DNA of 64,000 nucleotides from CBDEGU01 sp965238045 (lineage in GTDB: Bacteria > Acidobacteriota > Terriglobia > Bryobacterales > UBA6623), in NCBI GenBank assembly GCA_965238045.1, contig CBDEGU010000012.1, forward strand, positions 186,001 through 250,000, given 5' to 3'. Position 1 is the first letter of the stretch, and each line of letters begins with the position of its first letter. Shown piece after piece: positions 9,151-18,370 of this stretch. The position numbers and the translations under genes are program-made. The notes beneath the pieces were generated by a model. It made no database searches, was not told where the DNA came from, and saw only the letters and a list, made by a program, of their open reading frames with translations.

Positions 9151-12100
9151 ATGACCACCGAACGCACAGGACGGGCTCTGCGATCGGCGTTCTCTTTGCT
9201 GATCGCACTGGCGGCGTTTTTGACGGTCTCTCCGGCCTGGTCCGCCGAGGTCCCGCGCCCCTATATCGTGATGCTTCAAGAAAAGTCGGTGGGCCAGCTC
9301 TTGCCTCGACAGCTCCGTGTTGCACGCCGCCGGGTCCGGCTCGCAAACGTCTCCTTGGTAGAGTTGACGCAACAGGTGGTCTCGGCTCAGAAGCCGGCAA
9401 AGATTGCTATCGAGGCCGAAGGCGTTGAGATCACCGGCTCGGTCTCTCATACGATCAACGCCATTTTCGTTCGCGCGACTCGAGACCAGGCGCGGCGGCT
9501 GCGGCAGCTCGCCGGAGTAACCGCCGTGGTGCGCACTCCGAAATTCAAGCTCATGCTCAACGAAGCCGCCGGTCTTATTCAAGCCCCCGCCGCCTGGGAA
9601 ACGCTGGGAGGAGCATCCAGCGCCGGCGCGGGGATCAAGATCGGCATCATCGATACCGGGATCGATCGCGATCATCCGGCATTCGCGGACGAATCGCTCG
9701 CGCCGCCAGCGGGCTTCCCCAAGGCGCGCCCCGAGGATCTGGCCTTCACCAGCAACAAGATCATCGTCGCGCGCAGTTACGTGGCGATACTCAGTTCCGC
9801 GCTGCCGGAGTTCTCGCGGCCCGATGACTTCTCGCCACGCGATCGCATTGGCCACGGAACCGCCGTCGCCATGATCGCCGCCGGAGGCAGCGTGACGTCG
9901 CCGCTGGGCACGCTAAGGGGCATCGCGCCCCAGGCGTATTTGGGAAATTACAAGATTTTCGGTTCCGCCGACATCAACGACTTCAGCAGCGGCGACGCGG
10001 TGATCACGGCCATCGACGACGCGGTACTCGACGGCATGGACATTATCAGCATCAGCTTCGGCGCGGTGGCGCAGTATCCGTTTGACGAGCAGGGAGAAGG
10101 GTGTTTCGCCGAGGCGGATATCCTTTGCGACCCGGTGGCCATGGCGGCCCAGAGCGCGATGGAAGAATGGGGCGTGGTGGTGGTCGCCGCGGCGGGCAAC
10201 GCCGGCGCGCTGGGCGAGCAGCGCTTCCCGGCGCTGAACTCTATTGCGACACCGGGCTCGGCAGCCGCGGTGATCACGGTCGGAGCCAGCGTCAACTCCC
10301 GGCAACTGGTCCAAAGCATCGGTTTCGGCGGTGAAACATTCACGGCTCTCTCGGGCGGAGGACCGAAGCTGGGGGCGCCACTGACGCTTCATGCCGCTGA
10401 CGGCGCCTCGCTGGGAAACCAACTTGGGTGCGGCCCGTTTCCGGCGGGTTTGCTGGCGAATCTGATTGTGCTGGTCGATCGCGGCGGTTGCTCGTTTGAA
10501 AGCAAGGTGGACTTCGCCGCGCGGGCAGGCGCGCGGGGCGTCGTCGTGAGAAATCTCGACGGCGAAGAGAGTCCTTTCGTCATGTCCGATCTGGAAACGA
10601 CCGACATACCGGCGTTCATGATCGGCTCGGGTGACGGAATCGAACTGCGCAATGGTCTGGCGGGTGATCCCGGCATTGAGGTGACACTAGACCCGGCACT
10701 GTCGGCTCGGCCGGTGGAGCCGGACCAAGTTGCTCCGTTTAGTTCGCGAGGCCCAAGTCCGGGCAATGGCATCAAGCCGGAACTGGTCGCGCCGGGCACG
10801 TTCATCTACTCCGGGGCGCAGAGGTTCGACCCGAACGGCGACACGCACGATCCCAGCGGATTCTCGCGAGTGGATGGCACGAGCTTCGCCGCCCCGATGG
10901 TAGCCGGAGCGGCGGCTCTGGTGTTGCAGCGGAATCCAGAGTTTCTGGCCATTGATGTGAAGTCGGCTCTGGTCAACACGGCCTCGACCACGATCTTCGA
11001 AAACGGCGAGCTGGCCCGGCTGAGTTCGGTGGGCGCGGGACTGCTTGATGTGAGAGCCGCGCTCGATCCGGTCGCCACGGCGGCTCCGGCGACGATTAGC
11101 TTCGGTGCGGTCGGCTTCGGTGCTGGGGGCGGGACAACGTTTCCGGTTGAGAGGGCGATCCAAATCTACAACCCGGATTCGGTGGCTCACACGTTCTTTG
11201 TCAGTGTTTTGCCCCGCGATGAGAACCCGAGCGCCGAGGTCCTGGTCGACGGGGATGCGGAACTCGAGATCGAACTGGGCGGCGGGGAGTTCATTGACTT
11301 GCCGGTCCGGCTCGAGGGGTCGGCCCCGGCGGCGGGCAGCTATGAGGGATTCATTCAGGTTGCGCGCGACACCGGCGGACTGGAGTTGCTGATCCCGTTC
11401 TACTATGTTGTGGGCGACGGCGTGCCGTTCAACTCCTTCGTGATTTCGGGGACTGGCGTCGTGGGCACGGCCGGGGAACCTCATCCCGAGTTGCTTATTT
11501 TTCGCGTGATTGATATTCATGGGCAGCCGGTGGCGAATCTGCCGGTGGATTTCAGCGCGACCGCCGGCGGCGGAGTGATCGTTGTCGCCGACTCGGCGAC
11601 GGACCGTTTTGGCATCGCCGCGGCGGATGTGGACATGGGCCCCGAAATCGGCCCGCAGACTTTCGAAGCCGTCGCGGGCGGACTGGCGATCCCGTTCTTC
11701 AACGCCGCGCGGGCCAAGCCGGTGATCGGCGCGATCGTCGACGCGGCGAGCTTCTCGGCCGAGACCCCGGTTGCGCCCGGCTCGATCGTTTCGGTTTTTG
11801 GCGAGAATCTTGCCGAGTTTGAGGGCTCGATATCAAGCCTGCCGCTGCCCATCGCGCTGAAGCACGCGAGCGTAAGTTTTGACTTCCCCGAGCAGAACAT
11901 CAGCGTTCCGGGACGCTTCTATTACGCCGACGACCGGCAGGCGAATCTGCAAATTCCGTGGGAGCTGGCCGGCCTCAACTTCGTGTTCGTGAAGATGCGT
12001 ATCGAAGACTCGGCGAGCGAAGTCTTCCGGCTGGATCTCGCCCGCGAGGCTCCGGGCATTTTCGAGTTCTCGTTCGAGGCGGTGCGGCAGGCCGTCGTGA

Positions 12101-12432
12101 CGCATCTGGACGGCACGGTCGCGACGCCAAGCAACCCGGCCTCGCCGGGCGAGACCGTGATCGTCTACGCCACCGGGCTGGGACCCGTGACCCAGGCCCA
12201 ATCCAGCGGCGAACCGCCTGCTGGCTTCGATCCGGTGTGGACGCAGAGCCCCGCCACAGTCGAGGTGGGTGGACTGCCGGCCACGGTCCAGTTCGCCGGG
12301 CTAACGCCGGGCCTGGTGGGTTTGTATCAGGTCAATATCACATTGCCCGCGGGCCTGCCGGCGGGGAATCTCACGCTCGTCATCATCATCAACGGGGTGG
12401 CGAGCAATGTTGTCGTGATTCCTGTTGGGTGA
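9151..12432 (+). CDS. Secreted subtilisin-like serine protease with PA domain and TIGR03437 C-terminal domain
   Basis: A 1093-residue protein from ATG 9151, chosen because a signal peptide (SAFSLLIALAAFLTVSPAWS) follows; upstream codons show no conserved coding. An I9-type propeptide is likely (PYIVMLQEKS to about residue 130). The S8 catalytic triad is visible: Asp near 168 (GIIDTGIDRDHP), His near 234 (GHGTAVAMIAAG), oxyanion Asn near 349 (AAAGNAG) and Ser near 578 (DGTSFAAPMVAGAAAL). A PA domain (about residues 410-515) is inserted before the Ser motif. The C-terminus (from about residue 856, PVIGAIVDAASFS) matches the TIGR03437 domain known from Solibacter. It is probably a secreted protease for external protein. 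Confidence 0.93.
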   Translation: MTTERTGRALRSAFSLLIALAAFLTVSPAWSAEVPRPYIVMLQEKSVGQLLPRQLRVARRRVRLANVSLVELTQQVVSAQKPAKIAIEAEGVEITGSVSHTINAIFVRATRDQARRLRQLAGVTAVVRTPKFKLMLNEAAGLIQAPAAWETLGGASSAGAGIKIGIIDTGIDRDHPAFADESLAPPAGFPKARPEDLAFTSNKIIVARSYVAILSSALPEFSRPDDFSPRDRIGHGTAVAMIAAGGSVTSPLGTLRGIAPQAYLGNYKIFGSADINDFSSGDAVITAIDDAVLDGMDIISISFGAVAQYPFDEQGEGCFAEADILCDPVAMAAQSAMEEWGVVVVAAAGNAGALGEQRFPALNSIATPGSAAAVITVGASVNSRQLVQSIGFGGETFTALSGGGPKLGAPLTLHAADGASLGNQLGCGPFPAGLLANLIVLVDRGGCSFESKVDFAARAGARGVVVRNLDGEESPFVMSDLETTDIPAFMIGSGDGIELRNGLAGDPGIEVTLDPALSARPVEPDQVAPFSSRGPSPGNGIKPELVAPGTFIYSGAQRFDPNGDTHDPSGFSRVDGTSFAAPMVAGAAALVLQRNPEFLAIDVKSALVNTASTTIFENGELARLSSVGAGLLDVRAALDPVATAAPATISFGAVGFGAGGGTTFPVERAIQIYNPDSVAHTFFVSVLPRDENPSAEVLVDGDAELEIELGGGEFIDLPVRLEGSAPAAGSYEGFIQVARDTGGLELLIPFYYVVGDGVPFNSFVISGTGVVGTAGEPHPELLIFRVIDIHGQPVANLPVDFSATAGGGVIVVADSATDRFGIAAADVDMGPEIGPQTFEAVAGGLAIPFFNAARAKPVIGAIVDAASFSAETPVAPGSIVSVFGENLAEFEGSISSLPLPIALKHASVSFDFPEQNISVPGRFYYADDRQANLQIPWELAGLNFVFVKMRIEDSASEVFRLDLAREAPGIFEFSFEAVRQAVVTHLDGTVATPSNPASPGETVIVYATGLGPVTQAQSSGEPPAGFDPVWTQSPATVEVGGLPATVQFAGLTPGLVGLYQVNITLPAGLPAGNLTLVIIINGVASNVVVIPVG

Positions 12433-12531
12433 GGGCCTGCGCCAGAGCCGACGCGGGATACCCCGTACGCGACTTTCTTTGCCCGTGAACAACACATCAC
12501 GCCAGCGCTGGCGGCTGCTTCAAGTTCCTGA

Positions 12532-12551
12532 CTGTGGATTTCCATCCACAG
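12532..12551. terminator. Hairpin downstream of the subtilase
   Basis: ctgtggat-ttcc-atccacag forms a perfect 8-bp stem about 100 bp after the subtilase stop. There is no good T tract, so it is only terminator-like. Confidence 0.35.
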
Positions 12552-12604
12552 CTCTGTTGTGGCATTTTCGGATACGAACTATGTCATCCGTGAAGATGCT
12601 CTAG

Positions 12605-14352
12605 CCCGCATTTCTCATCGCGGGGTTGGCAGAAGGCCGCCTTTTGTGGCATAAACATAATCACTACAAGATGTTTGAGCCAACAAGAAAGCGACCCCTG
12701 CCATGACAGAGTGTACCCAAACCAGCTTCACCTTCGCCAACCATGCTCGCCGCCAGGTGGTGGCCCGTTTCGATGGCGGCACGATCACCTCCGACGGCGG
12801 CTCCGTGCTGTTGCGCCAGATCGAGCAGCGCAGCGGCATCGTGCGGTAGTTCGCCGCCTGCTTCCGCGATCATCGGCAACCGGCGCAGGTCGAACACAGC
12901 GTGCGCGAACTGGTCGCCCAGCGCGTCTACGGGCTGGCGCTCGGTTATGAGGATCTCAACGATCACGATCAGCTGCGCGCCGACCCGCTGCTGGCCCTGC
13001 TCAGCGGCAAACAAGACCTCGCAGGCGCCCAGCGGCGGCGCCCCCAAGACCGCGGCAACCCCGGCGCCGGCAAGAGCACTCTCAACCGTCTGGAGTTGAC
13101 CGCGGCCGAAGGCGGCGCGTCCAGCCGTTACAAAAAGATCGCTCTCGACACCGCCGCGGCCGACCGTCTGCTGACCGAGCTTTACATCCAATCCCAGCCC
13201 CGCCAGCCCAAGCGCATCGTGCTCGATCTCGACGCCACCGACGACCCGCTGCACGGCAACCAGGAAGGACGCTTTTTCCACGGCTACTACCGGCACTATT
13301 GCTACCTGCCGCTCTACATTTTCGCGGGGGACCAGTTGCTGTGCGCGCGCTTGCGGTCGGCCGATCTCGACGCCGCGGCCGGGGCGCTGGAAGAAGTCCG
13401 GCGCATCGTCGAACAACTGCGGCGGGTGTGGCCCGAAGTTGCGATCATGCTGCGGGCCGACAGCGGTTTTTGCCGCGACCAGATCATGAGCTGGTGCGAG
13501 AACAACGGTGTGGATTACGTGTTCGGGCTGGCGAAGAACGGCCGTTTACAGCGCCGGATCAAGAGACGGATACAGCTGGCGCGGCGGCGTTTCGCCAAGA
13601 CGGGTAAGGCGGCGCGGGCGTTCGGGGATTTCCGCTACCGCACGCGCAAGAGTTGGGCGCGGCGGCGGCGCGTGGTGGCCAAGGCCGAGTATCTGGCGAA
13701 GGGCGAAAACCCGCGCTTCGTGGTGACGTCGTTGACGCCGAAGCAAGCGGCGGCGCAAGAAGTATACGAGACGATCTACTGTGCCCGCGGGGAGATGGAG
13801 AACCGCATCAAGGAGCAGCAGCTGGGGGTGTTCGCCGACCGCACCTCGACGGCCTCCTTCCGCTCGAATCAGATCCGCTTATATCTTTCATCGATCGGAT
13901 ACTGTGTTATGGAAGGGCTGCGTCGGCTGGGGCTGGCGGGGACAAAGATGGCGCGGGCGCAATGCACGACGATCCGGCTGCGGTTGTTCAAGATCGGAGC
14001 GCGCATCCGGATCACGGCACGCAAGATATGGATTTCACTGGCGAGCGGATACACCTGGGCGGAGATATTTGAACAAGTGTATGAGAATCTCGAGCGGGGG
14101 GAGCCGCAAAGCATCTGAAAACGGCGTAGCGAGTTCAAGCATCACTTGAAGCACACAGGGTACGAGAGGGCCGGCCATTGAGGTTTGCCCAAAAACAGAT
14201 CAAAAACGATCCGGCCAGGGTCGCGGACGGCAAGCAGGGCCGTTTCCGTCTCACGGTGACCCCGGCCAGAGACGATGCCGCCCAAAACCCATGAAATCTC
14301 ATCGCGCGCGCCCCGCCAACCCCGTTTCCGGGAATCGGTGAGAAATGCGCTG
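12605..14352 (+). mobile_element. IS1380-like insertion sequence flanked by CTAG
   Basis: The terminal inverted repeats share cgcatttctca: left at 12607-12620, right at 14336-14349, with one mismatch in 14. CTAG lies immediately outside each end (12601-12604 and 14353-14356), consistent with a 4-bp target duplication. The element carries one transposase gene, broken by a nonsense codon. The right end differs by a few bases from a perfect copy of the left end, so the exact outer border is uncertain by 1-3 bases. Confidence 0.8.
12703..14118 (+). pseudogene. IS1380-family transposase interrupted by an in-frame TAG
   Basis: Reading from ATG 12703 gives MTECTQTSFTFANHARRQVV, a typical IS1380-family start. 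Codon 49 is TAG at 12847-12849, and the frame then continues without a stop to 14118 (472 codons in all, counting both stops). The rest has the IS1380 DDE pattern (VLDLDATDDPLHGNQEGRFF, MLRADSGFC, ARGEMENRIKE). A single C-to-T change (CAG to TAG) would explain the stop. A shorter protein restarting at 12901 would lack the N-terminal part of the enzyme. It is probably inactive unless TAG is read through. Confidence 0.88.
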
Positions 14353-14356
14353 CTAG

Positions 14357-15821
14357 CCCCAATACTCTTCACTTAATAGATAAAGTGTGGCAAACTGTTC
14401 TAGAAGAACAGGAGGCCCAGGATGGCTCGAACCTTAGGAGTGCTGCCACCCGGCAGTCGTATTACCGACTTTATCAGCTTGGGGGTGATCGCGCGATGGT
14501 TTCCGCGCCCGGCCGTCGATCGCGTCTTGCGCCAGAGCGGCAAGACTTCTCGCCGGCAGCGCGACCTGCCGGCGCACGTGGTCGTCTATTACGTGATCGC
14601 GCTGGCGCTGTATATGCAGTCGTCCTACCGCGAGGTGCTGCGTTGCTTGCTGGAAGGTTTGGACTGGCTCTCGGAAGTGGGGGCGCCGCCGAGATTGGTG
14701 GGGGATGCGGGGATCTCGCAGGCTCGCTCGCGGCTCGGCGCCGAACCGCTCGAGAAGCTGCACGACGAGCTGGTGCGGCCCTTGGCGACAAAGAAGACAC
14801 GCGGGTCCTTTTATCGAAACTGGCGGCTGGTGTCGCTCGACGGCTCGACGCTCGATGTCGCCGATCAGGCCGCCAACCGGGAGGCGTTCGGGTATCCGGG
14901 CGCCTCCCGAGGGGGGAGCGCGTTTCCTCAGTTGCGTTTCGTCTCGTTGCTGGAAAACGGCACGCATGTGCTCTTTGGCAGCCGCATGGGTCCGTATGCA
15001 ACGGGCGAGATCACGCTTACCAAGGAGGTGTTGCCGGCTCTGGAAAAGGACATGCTTTGCTTGGCCGGCCGCAACTTTCTCGGCTACCAGCTCTGGCGGC
15101 AAGCCAGCGAAACGGGGGCCCAGATGCTGTGGAGGGCCAAGAAACATTTGCGTTTGGAAGTGGCCGAGCGCTTCGCCGACGGCTCCTACCGCGGTGCGCT
15201 GTACGCCTCGGAAAGGGACCGGCGCCAAGGGCGCTCGCCGATCGAGGTGCGCGTCATCGAATATGTTCTGGAAGGCATCGAAGGGGCCGAGGAGTTCTAT
15301 CGCCTGGTGACGACGATCCTGGATCCGCGGGAGGCGCCGGCCCAAGAACTGGCGGCGCTGTATGGCGAGCGCTGGAAAATCGAAAGCGCCCTGGACGAGC
15401 TTAAGACGCATTTGCGCGGGGCGCGCATCGTGCTGCGCAGCAAGACGCCGGAGCTGGTGCGGCAGGAGTTTTACGGGCTATTGATGGCGCATTTCGCCAT
15501 TCGCGGGTTGATGCACGAAGCGGCCCTGCGCGTCGACCGGGACCCCGACCGGCTCTCGTATCTGCATGCGGTGCGGGTGGTACGGCGCAAGATGACCCAA
15601 GCGGTCGCTATGCCCCCCTCGGGACAAAAGCGCGTTTCATGAGGCGGTATTGAGCGAGTTGCTTGACGAACGCGTGAAATCGAGCCGCGGCATGCGGCGG
15701 CCACGCGGGGTCAAGCGCAAGATGAGCAGCTACAAGATGCGGCCCCGCGGCCCACTGCCCCGAGGCCGCATCGGCTTCTCCAGATGCATTAGGATAATAC
15801 ACTAAGTGAAGAGTATTGGGG
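14357..15821 (+). mobile_element. IS4-like insertion sequence
   Basis: Perfect inverted repeats of at least 19 bp begin ccccaatactcttcactta, at 14357-14375 and in reverse at 15803-15821. CTAG flanks both ends (14353-14356 and 15822-15825). Because CTAG is itself a palindrome, the match looks 24 bp long. The element carries one transposase gene with a frame lesion near its 3' end. A 4-bp duplication is short for IS4-group elements, so CTAG may instead derive from the neighbouring elements. Confidence 0.82.
14422..15805 (+). pseudogene. IS4-family transposase with a one-base frameshift at a C run
   Basis: Starts MARTLGVLPPGSRITDF, the IS4 N-terminal domain (PF13006), followed by the DDE domain (SLDGSTLDVAD near residue 139 and ERWKIESALDELK near residue 317). 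The frame in use stops at 15642. At the six-C run 15613-15618, dropping one C gives a frame that continues through LLDERVKSSRGMRRPRG to a stop at 15803-15805, which falls on the right inverted repeat, as expected for a full-length IS4 transposase. So there is either a one-base insertion, a sequencing error at a homopolymer, or a frameshift site. Uninterrupted length would be about 460 residues. Confidence 0.85.
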
Positions 15822-15825
15822 CTAG

Positions 15826-16001
15826 CCCGCATTTCTCACCACCTGACGACCGAAGCACATGATAGGCCCGCCAATCCTTCGTTGCGCTTGCTCGCCGTGC
15901 TCAACGCAGGGTCAAGTACGCCTGCGCTCGTCAAGCGGCGCGCGCCTCGTACTGACAGACCTCTCACGCACTTCGCTTCGCCACATGGTGAGACAAGCGG
16001 G
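15826..16001. mobile_element. 176-bp MITE, copy 1, at the imuB stop codon
   Basis: The element begins cccgcatttctcacc and ends ggtgagacaagcggg, giving imperfect terminal inverted repeats. CTAG flanks it on both sides (15822-15825 and 16002-16005). Its ends resemble those of the IS1380-like element 1.5 kb away. It has no transposase. A second copy of the same length (about 14 differences in 176 bases) lies at 30037-30212. One frame on each strand is free of stops across the whole element. The right CTAG supplies the TAG stop codon of imuB. Confidence 0.85.
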
Positions 16002-17489
16002 CTAGTCGTAAAACCCCACAAGCTGCCAGCAGTGCGATGGCAACTTACAAGAGAGACGATAGAGCCCGTTGGGCAACTCGATATCCCACTCCTGGAAGTC
16101 CCACGCATCTTCGGACCACCAGTTCCCGTTCGTACGCCAAGGCCCGGCGCACTTGCCGATCCGCCCGCTGGCCACGCGGCTGGCAATGGATACCGGTTGT
16201 GCGCTTTCTTCGCGAACCGCCGCTTTAACCGGCGACCGGAAACAGCGCAGCCCCAGCACGGGAGCAGGGGATGTTTTCTTGATCAAACTCTCGGGCTCGA
16301 AGGGGGTCATGGAAAAGGTGCGCGGGTGGTTTGTGTCGCACACCGCGGGCGCGCCTATATTCTGTGAACCAGCCAGAGCTTGCAGCCGGGCCAGCGTGAT
16401 GGCTAAATTCTCCGGGCTAGGCCGGGCAGAGACGAAAAGGTTACGTTGCGCGACTCGCCGGGGCACGGGCTTCACGGCCAGTTGGATGCCCTCTACGGCA
16501 TCGCCGGGCGGATGGGCGGCGAGTTCGAGACCGATGAGCCTTAGTAAAGTTTCGGCGCTGGTGAGCGGGTACGAGAGAGAAATTGTGCGCTCAAAACGTG
16601 AGCCGCCAGCCAGCCGCAGCAAGACGCAAACCGCCGCCGCCGCTGAGTGATAACGCCGAAGCTTCTCGCAGAGCGCTCGCAGCAACTCCCCCATGGGAAA
16701 TGCCAGGGACTCGAGTTCGGAGATTTGCCAGTCGAAGTCCAAGCTTTCTTCAAAGCAGGGCGGCGCTTGCCAGGCTTCAAAGACCGTATCATCTTCACCG
16801 CGCGCGAGCTTTGCTAAGCGTGCTCCCCGTTTACCGAAACGAGCTGCCAGGGAGTTTTTCGGAAGACGGGCGAATTCCCCGATCGTATGAATTCCCCAAC
16901 CCGCTAAGGTCTTCCGTTCTGGATCGGCGAGGGGAAGCAGACTCGCCGGAAGACTGTGCAGAAACCCCGCGGCCTCATGGGGGAAAACATGCGTTATGCC
17001 TTGCTCTGCCTGGGCGGCGCAAGTCGCCACGAAGCGGCTCTGCGAGACAGCAACATTCGCCACTAAGCCCAGTTGCTCTGCTCGGTCAGCCAGAATGCTG
17101 GCGGCCCCATGGGGGTCGGGCAAACCCGTCAAATCCAGAGTCAGAAAACCCAACCCGCTGTTCTCAACACGGGGAGACACCGTAAGCGCTCTGCCCAAAA
17201 GCTCTCTCTGCGTTTGCTCTTCGGCCTGCTCATCCCGCGGGTAAACCAGCAATTTCCGTTGGCTACTTCTCGCCATTTCGGAAACGGCGAACCGTCCCCG
17301 GGCCTGCGCTAGCGGCATGCCGTCTTGGATGCCCGCCGATCGCGCCGGAGCATTCGCCGCATCGACGAATACGTTCGGAATAGCTCCTCTGAAAACCAGC
17401 GCGGGAGGCGCTAGATGGCGCCCCCGATAACGCAACTTGACCGCCACGGGGAAGTCGGGAACCCAGAGACAGGCGTAGAGCTTCTTCAT
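16002..17489 (-). CDS. imuB: ImuB-like Y-family polymerase paralogue
   Basis: A 495-residue protein starting MKKLYACLWVPDFPVAVKLR. This is the ImuB N-terminus, in which the catalytic acidic residues of true Y-family polymerases are missing. The Y-family little-finger/HhH region (LAGWGIHTIGEFARLPKN near residue 200) and the ImuB C-terminal tail (GPWRTNGNWWSEDAWDFQEW, ending LVGFYD) are present. ImuB links ImuA, the beta clamp and DnaE2 in SOS mutagenesis. The start overlaps the imuA stop by four bases. The stop TAG lies in the CTAG at the border of the MITE. No dnaE2 follows: the usual third gene is replaced by three mobile elements and then an unrelated convergent gene. Confidence 0.9.
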   Translation of the reverse strand: MKKLYACLWVPDFPVAVKLRYRGRHLAPPALVFRGAIPNVFVDAANAPARSAGIQDGMPLAQARGRFAVSEMARSSQRKLLVYPRDEQAEEQTQRELLGRALTVSPRVENSGLGFLTLDLTGLPDPHGAASILADRAEQLGLVANVAVSQSRFVATCAAQAEQGITHVFPHEAAGFLHSLPASLLPLADPERKTLAGWGIHTIGEFARLPKNSLAARFGKRGARLAKLARGEDDTVFEAWQAPPCFEESLDFDWQISELESLAFPMGELLRALCEKLRRYHSAAAAVCVLLRLAGGSRFERTISLSYPLTSAETLLRLIGLELAAHPPGDAVEGIQLAVKPVPRRVAQRNLFVSARPSPENLAITLARLQALAGSQNIGAPAVCDTNHPRTFSMTPFEPESLIKKTSPAPVLGLRCFRSPVKAAVREESAQPVSIASRVASGRIGKCAGPWRTNGNWWSEDAWDFQEWDIELPNGLYRLSCKLPSHCWQLVGFYD

Positions 17490-18232
17490 CGGCGGATCTC
17501 CAAGGGACAGGAGATGTCCTGCCGTCCACGAGCCCGCCGCCGCTGATGAAGAACCGTTGCCTGAACAGAAACGCCGGCAAGATGCAGCGACACACCAGAT
17601 TGTCCGCGCCAGCGTGTTTTCTCACGCCGTAACGACAGAGTTTGCGCGGCCACGCTTCCCGCGACATGTTCGGCGGCAAGCACGAAAACCGCGGCAGGGC
17701 CGCGCGCAATCGTTTGGCGCAAACCGAACCAGGGAGAGCGCTGCAGCTCTCGCAATTGTTGCAACGGTAAGCCGATCAGATCCAGCACGATCAATCCGAA
17801 ACCGCCAGCCGCCGCTACGAGATTGGTCGCTTTCCAAATTTGGGCGGTGTGCGCCGCATGACCGGAACGCTGGCCTGGCGAGTCGCTGTGAGAACCAGAA
17901 CGCACCCATAGCAGCCGCTCTAACACGACGCCGGCTTGTTCGGCGGAGTCCGGGTTCAGGCTGCCGGAGGCATCAATATAGGCCGCCAGTTCGCCGCGCG
18001 AGGTAGCCTGGGCAAGAAGTGAGAGCGACAGACTGGTGCAACCTGATGAAACCGCTCCAAGACACTCGCTGATTTCGCCTCGCGGGAATCCACCGCCGAG
18101 CTGTTCATCAAGTGCGGCAAAACCGGTAGGCAAAGGAGAGTCACACTGCGGCTCAAAGTCCGTCAGTGTCTCGGCAAACCCCTTTTGATCGAGCAGGGAT
18201 CGCAGCTCGCCCATTGTTCCGATCGTTCTCAA
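17486..18232 (-). CDS. imuA: ImuA-like RecA-fold protein of the mutasome
   Basis: A 248-residue protein. The core is RecA/SulA-like: LPTGFAALDEQLGGGFPRGE near residue 34, a degenerate P-loop (GAVSSGCTS, with no Lys), and a hydrophobic strand GLIVLDLIG near residue 145. The C-terminal tail is basic (LHQRRRARGRQ). It overlaps imuB by ATGA, so the two are co-translated. ImuA is needed with ImuB and DnaE2 for damage-induced mutagenesis. An ATG at codon 7 (MGELRSLLDQ) is an alternative start. Confidence 0.85.
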   Translation of the reverse strand: MRTIGTMGELRSLLDQKGFAETLTDFEPQCDSPLPTGFAALDEQLGGGFPRGEISECLGAVSSGCTSLSLSLLAQATSRGELAAYIDASGSLNPDSAEQAGVVLERLLWVRSGSHSDSPGQRSGHAAHTAQIWKATNLVAAAGGFGLIVLDLIGLPLQQLRELQRSPWFGLRQTIARGPAAVFVLAAEHVAGSVAAQTLSLRREKTRWRGQSGVSLHLAGVSVQATVLHQRRRARGRQDISCPLEIRR

Positions 18233-18245
18233 ACACGTCTCCGTT

Positions 18246-18260
18246 ATTCGCTTTTTGTTC
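18246..18260 (-). promoter_or_regulatory. LexA-like direct repeat upstream of imuA
   Basis: ATTC-N7-GTTC on the plus strand (GAAC-N7-GAAT on the coding strand), 14 bases upstream of the imuA start. It is one base off the GTTC-N7-GTTC box used by LexA in Alphaproteobacteria. Whether this lineage uses that box is not known to me. Confidence 0.25.
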
Positions 18261-18370
18261 GCCTACGGATTGTAGCACATGGAGACGTATTGCGAGGGTC
18301 AGGGCAGGCCGGTATCAGCCGACAGAGATGCCCTGCAATCGGAACTCTGGCGGGGCGGGGCGGGGAAGAG

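Noticed and set aside
12847..12849. Programmed readthrough of TAG in the IS1380 transposase
   Set aside because: No known IS1380 element uses this, and a single C-to-T change is a simpler explanation.
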